Shown piece by piece: positions 24,501 through 34,570 of a stretch of 64,000 bases of DNA. Position 1 is the first letter of the stretch. Each line of letters starts with the position of its first letter. This stretch comes from Phoronis australis (Eukaryota > Phoronida > Phoronidae), in the NCBI GenBank assembly GCA_002633005.1, contig NMRA01000363.1:52377-116376 (forward strand), given 5' to 3'. A program made the translations under genes and the position numbers. The notes under the pieces are model-generated. The model saw only the letters and a list, made by a program, of their open reading frames with translations, did no database searches and was not told where the DNA came from.

Positions 24501-27500
24501 CTGATATTGGGCAATTTTGGAGAGGAAAGCACGTGTTTGAATGGAGTGGTAGCAGTTCCAAGACGTTGTGACGTCGACGATGGTGACGATGATGATGGTT
24601 AGGATGGTGATGTTGATGATGATGAGGAGGGGGATTGTGTTAATGCCACACTAATAATGATGGCGATAATGGCGACCATTAAGACAATGGTAATGATAAC
24701 GGCGATCATGCCGAAAAATGTTAATGTTTGTGATCACAACGATATGTAATAATAAGGTAATGATATTTATTCCAGTGGAAGTTATTGTGCGGCAAATCAT
24801 GGGCCAGTGGCATCATCACGAGTTTGCAGATGGCAGGAGTCGCAGTGGGCGCTGCAATCGCTGGTCAACTTGGAGACATCATCGGCAGGAAGAAAGCTCT
24901 CTTCGCCGTCTACAGCGTGCTGATATTAGCCAATTTCTTTTCGTCTTTCTCAACAAGTGTTGAAATGTTCACAGCTTTTCGTTTTTTTGTTGGCGTTGGT
25001 GTTGGTGCCGTCTTTGTTTCGAATTTGGTCTTACCCCTTGAATACGTTGGTAAAGATTACAGATCCTTTAGGTAAGCAACGCGTGCCCCTGTTTACACGC
25101 TAGAATAGTAACTCGCAAAATTTTAGCTTTTGTCGACAAATTACCAACGTTTGTCAAGATCATGCACCTACATTTGGTTAAGAAGTTGCCCAAGTAGTTT
25201 AAATTGCAAAGAAATCAATTATTTTCATAGTGCTCTGTTCGCATAAAGACTGAAATTTTTAAAAAACATTTTCAATAAAAGCTAACCCTGGTACCCTGGA
25301 GATTAGCGGAGTATCTTTTCTCTGCATGGCTTTAGTTTCCATTCAAAATGGCAATCCACTTTATTTCCAGTAATTTTTTCCCTGGTTTTGCTCTTGGCCT
25401 AATGGTGGTTTCGTTTATGGCCTACTATCTTCGCGACTGGCGCCACTTGACGATTGCTGCCTCTCTTGCTGGAGTGCCTTTCTTCGCCTTATGGTGGTAA
25501 GTGACGTCATTTGTGATGTTGAGCTGTTGCTTTGTTGTTATCCTAACAGTTTAGGAAGGTAAAATGTCGTGGTATTCACCAAAATAGGAAAATATATTTT
25601 AACATCGTATCCATACATGTACATGTGCCAAAGAGAGCTTGATCTGGATTGGAGTGAAATCACTGATTGATGTCAAAACCTGCAGGGACGACTGCGAGCT
25701 CTTGCCCTCCTGCTCCGCGCAATAATGGAGATATCATGATCTTTAACCTGTTCTTAATATAATCTTTTACCAGTTCCAGCTGGCAGCGTTGCACAGTGTC
25801 CACTGAGATACTTTGAGGCAAGTACCGGAACTTCAAGAGATAGCCTCACTTCCCGGAAGAGTTGGAACATTTAGCACAAAATTTTCATTGCAAGTTTGTA
25901 AAACTTGGCGTCTCCATTTACCGATCCTACTACGCATGTGCTAATTGTCGTGTTATGGCAATCCTCTCTTCTCGCCGACTACTGCTTAAAATCAGACAAA
26001 TGGTTTTATTATGTGCATTCGCTTTGGTATCTTTTCAGGTTTGTTCCCGAAAGTGTGCGGTGGCTTCTCACGAGAGGTCGCTATGAAGATGCTAAAAACA
26101 TTATAAAACGCATTGCTAGGATCAATGGTCGACCAAAACCAAACCAAAGCACTTTTGAGCAACTGGAAAGCCTCGTTGAGCACGAAATAGAAGAGGTTGG
26201 GACAGGAAAGAAATACACGGTCTTAGATCTGCTGCGTTCGTGGCCGCACCTGAAGATGACGCTGTTACTGGGAACGATATGGTAAGAATATTGTGACAAA
26301 CAACAAGACGATATTGATACAGTATGTGCACCAAAACTTTCAGTCACGAATTGTTCCATTCTTGTATCGTGAGTAGTTTTGTTATTAACTGTACTCAGTG
26401 CCATGTCGCTAAGTCTTCCTGCTCACCTCCATCACTAGCTGTTGCCGAATCCCAAACAATGAATAGAAGCCATTCTGGAGCAGCATTAACTGACTACGCA
26501 CAAAAATGAGACCCGTAACGAGATACCAATATCGACGGTTGCCAGTGGGAAATAGGGTTCCTGTAGCGCCTCATTTCAAGCATGCGTGAGATTGCTCTAT
26601 TTTGGTAATCCATGCAATTTATTCAATTCAACAGATTGTTTTGGGCCAGCACAGACAAAGAGCTGCGCACCATCTACGTATGTAAATGAACTAAGGTCAT
26701 AGCTCACGTCTGTTGCTTAATAAACCGTGACGATTTTGTCACGCTCGCTCATTATAACTTCGTGTGCTCCATCTCCGCTGTTTACTGGGAACGTATGTGG
26801 AGTTCAGGGGTCAGTTGCTGGTGAAATTTTGATGGCATGAAGCACAAAACAGCTCAGCCCACAGTTTTCCGTTGGCGCTGTCAATGAATGTCGGCTGAAT
26901 CCCACAGTATTGGTATTAGCCTCACTCTGTCTCTTCCAGGTTCGCCTGTTCCCATGTTTACTACGGTCTGACCTTTGGTGTAAAAAACCTGCCAGGTGAC
27001 CGTTATATCAACATGTTACTCAATGCAGCCATAGATGTACCCGCATTTCTCGGTTTACCTCTCAGCTACAAGTAAGGAGTGATGTAACGCAAAGTGTAAT
27101 ACTAACGGAATCGGTGACGTATGTGATTGTCTCACTCTCTGGCTAGTTGGCATTTGAAAGTTGTGTCAAAGATACTATAAAATCTTTGCTTGTGTTTTGG
27201 AATTAAGTATCCCATTGGAAATGAATGCCAATCCTCGCTGAAATAAATTTAAAATGCCATAAACGAAATCTCACCTGGGGCAAAGGTTTCAGGCTACGCA
27301 GAGTTTCGGCACCATTGGGGTAAATACTAATGTTTGTTTATTTTGCTATATTTTCTGTGTACTCGTTTTCCATAGTTTTGCACGAATGGCTGTAGGGTCT
27401 GCAGCCCGTAAGTCCTTCACAGGGCTTCAATAAGTCATTGGTGTGTTTATTATTGTTTTCATATAATCTGAAATAAAATGCACTTACTATGTTAAGCGCG

Positions 27501-30500
27501 TTAAAATATTTACATGTAAGTGACAGGATCTAATCTTTTTACTCCTAGATTGAAATCGAAATTAATTTTGGCATTTTCTATCATTCTTCTTTTATTCCCA
27601 CTCAAAATAAGTGTCAATTAGACTGTGTTTGAGTATGCAATGACTTACGTGGATAACTGTCTAATCCTATCTTGTGCTAAAACCAACCCATCACCAAGGG
27701 TAAAAGTTCGAGTCTAAACTCGAAATTTTTGACTGAATCTTTACTTGAGTTTTTGACTCGAATCTAGGGTTTCTGAAAGTAAACTTGGACTAGAAACAAA
27801 CACACTTGAAGTAACCATTATGTACTTGAGCACACCGTAATAGATATTCATTTTGAGTTAGTGCCATAGTAGAAGGGAAAAGGCCAAAAATAATTTTGTG
27901 TGCGATTTGAGTTGTAGAAAGACTAGATCCCGACTCCAAAATTGACCTGTCGCCATGATTTTGAGTGGCGACTTAACTGACCAATCAGAACGGAGCATTC
28001 GTAACATACATTCCAAGCCGCCATGTTACCGGACAAACAACACGTTGTCACGTAAAACTCATTGTTTGTTTGTACTGTGACTAAAAAATTTCGCAAAGGG
28101 GCGGAGCTTGCGCTACGTCAATTCATACGTAGAAGCTGTGTTATACTTATTCTTTAGGATTGGTCGTCGGTACGCCGTTGGTGCGCTCTTTGTTGTTGCG
28201 CTCATAGGGACCTTGACGATACCGATTATGGATTGGGCAGGTGAGATTTATTTACCAATGTCACGTGATACGTGTAAGACAGTGCATTTTAATACACTTA
28301 AGATGAGTAGGTCACCAAAGTTTACTATATTGGAACTTTGGAGAAAGTCAACTTTTCTGCTCAGCGTGAATTTCACTCTGTTCAGTACCGTTACCCATGT
28401 GCCACAATAGTACTTATTTGTTAGTTTAGTACTCATTTGTTAGTTTGGTACCAAAGTGTCAATGTACACATGACGCGTTATTGTACGTTAGTACCTGTGT
28501 GTAACCATTTTTGTGTTGAGGCTTGCACTTCATTACTTCCTATTGATGTCGACTTGACGGTTACAGGGTACCAGGATCCTACGGCAGTCACAGCTATATC
28601 GTTAGTGGCTAAGTTAGGTCTTAATGGCAGCTGGCTGGTGATGATGTTGGCTACAGCCGAGCACTATCCCACTGTAATCAGGTAATGGGTGCAACCTTTA
28701 CACTTTATTCCTTTTGCCCGTGAGAGTCATGTCAGTGACCAGGTCGAAGAACGTATTTGGTTCCACACTTGCACACCCACACATTTTAAATTTTTTTAAC
28801 CTTTTTGTTCAAAATTCACACAAACACATCCAAGCAAGCTTTAAGAGACACCAATTTCACATCAAAAACATTAAAAAACAATCCCACCAGTCGATCAACT
28901 GTCAAATTAGGCCACCCGCAAACACCACCAGACGATACGTTAAATAGGTGAACATCAGTTGCGAACTTTTATTGGTCGAAACATGTTACGTAACGCGGGG
29001 ACAACCAATCACAACACTTCTCATCCTTTATTGCTCTTAGTGTAAAAAGTCGTCAAAAGTTGTTGCTCGTTTTCCCGCGGCTTATAGTATAATAAGGAAT
29101 GGCGTGGCGTTTCGTTTTTGGTGGTTGTGACAACAAAGTATTTAACCCCGCTTTGTCTCCTTTCACTTTCCCGCGAGACATCAGGGGAGCGCTGATATGG
29201 CACGAGATTGTACAATAAAATCGCGTGTTGATGTACATGACGCTGGCGTTGGGTACGTTCTCACGTCACGGTGATGTCCGTGAAGCTAAGAAATTTTCAA
29301 CTGAAGTCGTTTTTTGGGATACTGAATGCTATACAGGAGGCTCAAGTGATATCAGAATTCAAAACAAGTTGAATGGTGGCATGGTTTTAAGCACTTGAAT
29401 TGCGTCATTGCTGACCATCAATGACTGAAAACAGGGTGTCTCACGTGCGCTAAGAAGAACAGCACCCCCCCCCCGTCCCCCACCACCTTTGCTGAAGAAA
29501 ACAACTAACCATTACCAGTCGTGCTTCTTCGTCTAACTTATTCTCAAAAACTTGAGTGGAGACAGTCCACTAAGCTGATGCTGTTCTCATTTTCAAGAAT
29601 TTTTCATTAGAATAAAAATGTTACTCTTCTATATTTCAAATATGAACGCGTTTCTGTAATAATGGTCCTATTGTTCTGGTATAGCCTTCATAACACACAG
29701 ACGGCCAATAGGTGCACAAAAATATCGAAGCTAGAGATAAGTTCACGCGTGATTCTACAAGTAATTTTAGGTATTTTTTCATAACAGATATTCATCATAC
29801 CCTTCATCCATGGACTATTACACCCTTAAATGTACATTAATTCCCTGTCTGATCCCCTTTCTCGCGATTTCAGAAATATAGGAGTTGGAACTTGCAGCAC
29901 GGTGGGCAGAGTCGGATCAATTATTTCTCCCTTGGTTATTGAGCTGGTAAGTACTACCTGCTGGCCACCAGTTGATCGATGTCACAATAGGGACGAAACA
30001 TGGTGACGTCACATCCCTAGCAAATGCTATCAATTTGAGACAAACAAAATGGCGTTGGCCTATTCCCTAGCACTAGCGTATTTGTTCAAACCAACAAAAT
30101 TCAACAAAACGAACTTTTTAAAATCAGAACTCATGTCACAGCATCCTGCAAACCATTTACATGAGCTTATTAACCATCTGTGTTCTAAGACAGAGTGTAA
30201 ATGGTGATTTTGCAGTCGTATTAAAACTTTTCACCTAATGTAATTTCGATGATGGAGAAGTGGAAAGGGTTAGAACCAGTTAAGATAGGGCGATATCTCC
30301 TAGAATGACCCTGTAAAGTGGCGTCACAAAGGCACTTTCCGTCCCTTCAGTATTCTACAATCTGACATTGTCCATTTGTCAATACGAGGGTAAATTCCGT
30401 GGAGCAATTTTTCGAGTGTTTGTCTAGGTCGCGCAAGATCATACAAGATTTGGCCCCGGGGTCTAGTCTTTTTACTCGAAATTATTTTGGCGTTTTCTAT

Positions 30501-31302
30501 TCACATGGTTTACTAGGTATTTTTGCGATTTGTACGTAAAAATTTCGAATTTCTATTGATATCGAAGCATTTTTCTTTTAGTTTCAAATTTAAAAACAAT
30601 CTGTCAACTGCTCGCTACTTCTTCGATTTTTCTTCCACAAAGAAAAGCACGTTTCCTTATTTGGTATGGGAAAACGTAGACGTAGCACATTTCCCTTATA
30701 TGGAAAATGTGACCTTTGATTTGAACAAAACAGTGGCTTCTTTGATCGCATGCGCGCATATATAGGCGGAGAATTTGAAGTTGTATTGAGGTGAAATGGT
30801 TAATATTTCGTCTGTGCTGTAAAAGTTACGTATAGTGAATCTGTCAATTTTTAAAGAAGTTCTTGCACCATTCAAAGTGAATAACTCTCATGTTAGAATC
30901 TCCAAGAAGTAGACTTGCCACGATCTCGTTAAAAGGTATTTTTACGAGTTTTCGTGTTCCTTGCCTCTTTAAGACATGACGTATTTACGTAGCGTAAATA
31001 TTGTCCGCTACTCAAATTCTAGATACAAAAACGAAGGTCTTATATTTTTTTCTTACTTTTAAAAGATAATATTTTTTGATGAATGGGTTGTGCTGCACAG
31101 AGATCTTTTCTATACCACAATACCATTGATTTTTTATTTTCAGCACGAGTATTCCATCTCGGTCCCCTACGTTGTATTCAGTCTATTGATACTCGCTTCT
31201 TTGTTGTGCGTCTACTTACTTGGTGAAACGCGCTACATGAACCTGGAGGACTTTATGGTCACTACGAGTATTAACAACGATAGTAAGAAACAAGAAGCCT
31301 AA
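21597..31302 (+). CDS. SLC22-type organic ion transporter, 9 coding exons, 536 residues
   Basis: Coding exons: 21597-21980, 24776-25071, 25371-25496, 26039-26281, 26940-27071, 28158-28240, 28567-28681, 29874-29946 and 31144-31302. All have GT donors and AG acceptors, and the phases join into 1,611 nt. The start is ATG 21597; an in-frame GTG upstream is not a likely start. Family hallmarks: the N-terminal DEIGSCGVFQK block and first membrane segment (about 41-75); a large extracellular loop (about 80-125) with N-glycosylation sites at N89, N97, N100 and N115 and several cysteines; the MFS loop GQLGDIIGRKK (158-168); and PESVRWL (about 272-278), followed by a charged cytoplasmic loop before the second half. 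Plasma-membrane SLC22 proteins move organic cations, zwitterions or anions; the substrate here cannot be read from sequence. The C-terminal motif reads GETRYMN (about 511-517) where PETKG-type text is usual. The length matches the family norm of about 550. Confidence 0.93.
21981..24775 (+). other. SLC22-type intron 1
   Basis: A non-coding intron of about 2.8 kb containing one unresolved base (N at 22497) and a degenerate GAT/ATG trinucleotide tract. No nested gene was recognised. Confidence 0.7.
24575..24715 (+). repeat. Degenerate (GAT)n microsatellite
   Basis: Imperfect repeats of GATGAT, GGTGAT and AATGATGGC type run for about 140 bp in the first transporter intron. Confidence 0.6.
27525..27930 (+). 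mobile_element. MITE family M400, copy 1
   Basis: The ends are AGGATCTAATCTTTTTACT and the complementary GAAAGACTAGATCC. The interior matches 53945-54346 in order (AAAATAAGTGT, AGTTCGAGT, ACTCGAAATTT, AACTTGGACTAGAAAC against AACTTGAACTAGAAAC). It lies in the transporter intron between 27072 and 28157. No coding capacity. Confidence 0.7.
29099..29221 (+). pseudogene. THAP zinc-finger relic
   Basis: From ATG 29099 the frame reads 40 residues, including MAWRFVFGGCDN, SPFTFPRD and ALIWHEIV, then stops. This matches the start of THAP DNA-binding domains: an early CxxxC pair followed by the FPxD and tryptophan blocks. The first zinc ligand is apparently replaced by Phe, and the domain ends before the later Cys and His. 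It lies on the sense strand of a transporter intron (28682-29873) with no splice partner recognised. It is most likely the 5' end of a dead THAP transposase or host THAP gene copy. Confidence 0.45.
30454..30500 (+). repeat. MITE family M400, left-end fragment
   Basis: The text GGGGTCTAGTCTTTTTACTCG, followed by AAATTATTTTGGCG, matches only the left terminus of the family seen complete at 27525-27930 and 53945-54346. It is truncated just before another repeat begins at 30516. Confidence 0.6.
30516..30972 (+). repeat. Dispersed repeat family R460, copy 2
   Basis: Full-length relative of 11656-12115 in the last transporter intron, in the same orientation with the same ends (AGGTATTTTT and GCCTCTTTAA). 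In this copy the DR1-like site is altered to TGACCTTTGATTT. Confidence 0.7.
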
Positions 31303-31516
31303 ATGCTTCGTCTTGTCATACCCTAACGTGAAATGGCGTAATACCATAGATTAATCACTCCAGTTGGATATTGAAAGTGTAGTCATACTGTAGCTTGCAT
31401 ATCACACTCGAATAGAACGTCAAATAATAGCTAGCGCACTTCGAAATTGCGGTCGCGTGAACACACAATACGGCAAATGGAACTGCATAGAAATCAAGCT
31501 CTTCAAAAGAACTTAT

Positions 31517-31762
31517 TCCATGCGCGCACCCCAGGGGGCTCGAAACGAGCCCCACCCCCCACATTTGGCGGAGTGGGCAAAAAGGTCCACTTCAAAGAAA
31601 CAAAAAGTCCGTGAAAACGAGACAAAAGTACACTCGAAAGGCGCGAATGCAGTGGTTCCCCGTTTTTCTAGTCCCTCGTATTTTTTTGTTAGTAAAAGTT
31701 CCGCAGTGCCAAAAATTCGAGCCCCCCCGCTCTATATGTTAGGCTGGGTGATTGCATGTATT
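31517..31762. mobile_element. MITE family M245, copy 1
   Basis: The ends CCATGCGCGCACCCC and GGCTGGGTGATTGCATG are imperfect inverted repeats, each followed inward by GGGGGCTCGAA or its complement. It shares GAGTGGGCAAAAAGGTCC, AACGAGACAAAAGT and AAAAATTCGAGCCCCCC with 33104-33345. No reading frame of its own. Confidence 0.7.
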
Positions 31763-32797
31763 CACTTGAAGATTTGAGTTTGTAAATTCACTCTGCCATT
31801 TGCATTTTTGTGAACTCGTGAATTGAAGCATTCATTTGGCTCATTGGCTGGCATTCGGGCAACTATAAATTATATTAGACGTCATTAGGTCAAAATCTGA
31901 GGGTACAAGATGGCAGACTATTTGATTCATTGTTGTCAGAAGAAAAAAAAGAGGCGACATATAACCGGTAAGACCATTTATCCTTACCTAAATTTATCAA
32001 GTGAATTCAATTTGATTACTTCTAGAACAGTCAACTAGTATTTTTCTCTTATTTCTTTGATTCGTGTCCTTTTCACACATTTGTGAAAAAAATTTCGTTG
32101 GTCCTTCAGCTCTGTTCCAAAGCTGAGTATTGGCTAGAATTCATAGACGTTTTTAATCTTTGGAAATGCGTTGGTGTTGGCGATTGTGAAATGACATGAG
32201 TCTAAAGACCTAGTGTTTTGGCATCCGACTCTGAAGAGGGGGTTGTATAGGTGTTTACTAAGTGGCAATACAGTTATTATCTACCACTTTAATAGAGTTG
32301 ATGGTCCAACGGAGTGTTTTTCATCACTCGGTGAAATGGACTTAAACCAAAGGAGTGGGAGGAAAATTCTCGTTCTGTGTGTTAATAACCAAATCAAATT
32401 CCCTTGACAAGTTTATAAAATCCGCAAACGGTCTTGCCGGTTATATTTTTCTTCTTTTTACCTCCCTCTATAAGGCAATGAAACAAATCGTCAGCCATCT
32501 TCTACCCTTAATTTTTTTGCCTACGTCATGTGGTGACCCGCATGCCAACCAATGAGTCCAGTGAATGCTATGTAGTTCATGAGGTCATCGATATGTTAAA
32601 AAATGTAAATGGCGGAGTGACAAGCGAAAAGTAAAAAGGCGTTTGTCTCACCCTCGCCAGTCCTAACACTTTGATCTCCGTGCTAGGAGTACTTATGTTA
32701 CCCCGTTTTTTCTGTGGAGAACGTTTACTCATGTCTGAAATTTACTGACCTCGCAAACCACCAGCATAATTAAAATGAAAGCGACAAGACCTTTTCT
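31763..32797. other. Intergenic, no gene seen
   Basis: No motif-bearing frame and no recognised repeat. Confidence 0.45.
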
Positions 32798-32992
32798 GTG
32801 CCTGGTGACACCCAGCAAGTTTGCTACATCAACCACCTTCTTGTTGGTAAAGGAAAATATCACGGACACTTGCAGACACATATTCACGGTGTTCTTCATA
32901 GAAGACACACTGAAAACGAACCTTTTCCTAAACCGTCTATTATCAAGGTTCAAGCAACATCAAATCCAGATTTGCCACAACCGTGGTCATAA
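32798..32992 (+). pseudogene. Possible VIT-domain fragment
   Basis: The frame contains PGDTQQVCYINHLL, then GKGKYHGHLQTHI. This faintly resembles the VIT-domain block that reads roughly PGxxVxFxLxYEELLxRxxGKYxH in ITIH proteins. It lies upstream of a clearer ITIH-type relic and would be out of order with it, so it may be a separate fragment or coincidence. Confidence 0.25.
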
Positions 32993-33103
32993 TCATGCAG
33001 CAGGCAACTATTGTTGAGGCCTTGTTTTATGTGCAGTTTCCTGAAGAAGCTTTCAACAGATATACAATTTTACAATAGAGATCTCAGTGAGGTCAACTTT
33101 TTT

Positions 33104-33345
33104 ATGCATGCACGCACCCAGGGGTGGGGTCGGGGGCTCGAACGAACCGCCCTATTTGGTGAAGTGGGCAAAAAGGTCCGCCTCAGGGAAAGAAAACGAG
33201 ACAAAAGTCTACTGAAAAAGCAGGAACTACCCAAATAAGGCGAATGCATAATTCACAGCTGTGAACGAATCATCCCGTTTTGCTTAATAAAAGGTACACA
33301 TTCTCAAAAATTCGAGCCCCCCACTTTTAGGCTGGGTGCGCGCAT
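33104..33345. mobile_element. MITE family M245, copy 2
   Basis: The ends TGCATGCACGCACCCAG and CTGGGTGCGCGCATGCG are inverted repeats, with GGGGGCTCGAA just inside the left end and its complement TTCGAGCCCCCC inside the right. The interior matches 31517-31762. Confidence 0.75.
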
Positions 33346-33360
33346 GCGATGTTCATGTAG

Positions 33361-34570
33361 TGGTGAAGAAGATAGCTCAAGCAATTACTGATCAAGCACG
33401 AGCTAGAAACGAAACAGTGGGAATAGTGAATTCCCTGATGAGACTTGCACTGGCTTGAGCCAGACATGGACATGTTCTTGATCACAACACTCTGCTAACT
33501 CGACTGCTACATTCCAACTCACTTGCCATCAATTGCTTGAGCTCAAGTGTTACTACATCCGCTACCTTTTTCTTGACTCCATGCAAGTTGTGTCCGATTT
33601 CAAGTTAAAGTAATGTTGAACTTGATGAGCCTCACGGCATAAAGCCGGACCTGGTCCCAAGTGGAATCGACAGGACTCCATTGCCCGTTGCAAGAGATGG
33701 CAACTCTGCGGCACAGATTGTCTACAATCCTGGTTCAACGTCACAAGGATCTGGCATCAAGGGACTGGTTAACGTAAAATATAGAGTTGAATACTTGCAT
33801 CTCGTTCTTTGTACATTATTTCTCTAACTCCAAAAGATCACTGTTCTTTGGCTGTATTGAATCGTCAGATTTACTTTGTTATAGACATCAGCGGTTCCAT
33901 GTCTGGTGAGAAAATGAATAAGACACGGGCTGCGCTGGAGATCATCTTAAAACTGTCAAAACCTTCAAACCAGTTCGGCTCCTTTGATCAGAAAGTTGTT
34001 GAGTGGAAATCCAAGTTAAGTAGCGCATCGGGGGACAACATAGACAATGCGCTGTCTTACTGTTCTCCCGAACTGCTGGCGTTTTTTCCAATGTTTGTGA
34101 TGATATAGAACGGGCCGTGTAGCTACGAGTCTTGTAGTGTCTGCCAGTGATAACCACGCACCTTGTGTTGTACTTTTAACAGCTGGCCAGCCGAACGCAG
34201 GCACGTTTTCCGAACCCAATGGGATACAGTGGGAGTTAGGGACGATCAACGAAAAGCAGATACCCATTTAGTCTTCTTGCTGGCATTGTCACATGAAATT
34301 GGGGGATGTGCGAAAATTTGACGGTATTTACGATCGCCAAAACATAGTTGAGCAACTTCAAATTTTCTAGTCATAGCTTCCCCAGGGCTGAAAATCTAGA
34401 CATTCACGGTCTACCCAAAACTTGCGGTTTCGAGCAAGAAAATGAGCTTGTTCAAAACTTCCCAATATTCTGACGGTTCTGAAGTTGTAATTGTTGGCAA
34501 ACTGTTCCCCAGTGCGCCGCAGAATCATGATCAGGGTGCCGGTTGGTTTCAGTGTCCAGCTGGCGTGAGT
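33361..34570 (+). pseudogene. ITIH-like (VIT + von Willebrand A) pseudogene
   Basis: Pieces of an inter-alpha-trypsin inhibitor heavy chain type protein appear in the correct order across shifted frames. They are: AQAITDQARARNETVGIV (about 33370-33430, VIT); FQLTCHQLLELKCYYIRY and MQVVSDFKLK (about 33505-33605, VIT); GLVNVKYRVEY (about 33755-33795); FFVHYFS (about 33805); FVIDISGSMSGEKMNKT (about 33880-33925), which holds the DxSxS metal-site motif of the A domain; VVLLTAGQPNAGTFSEPNG (about 34170-34225); and GSEVVIVGKLFPSAP (about 34478-34520). Stops and frameshifts separate them, so no protein can be made. Living ITIH genes have many introns; none interrupts this order, pointing to a decayed processed copy. 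A shortened A domain suggests a further small deletion. Confidence 0.7.
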
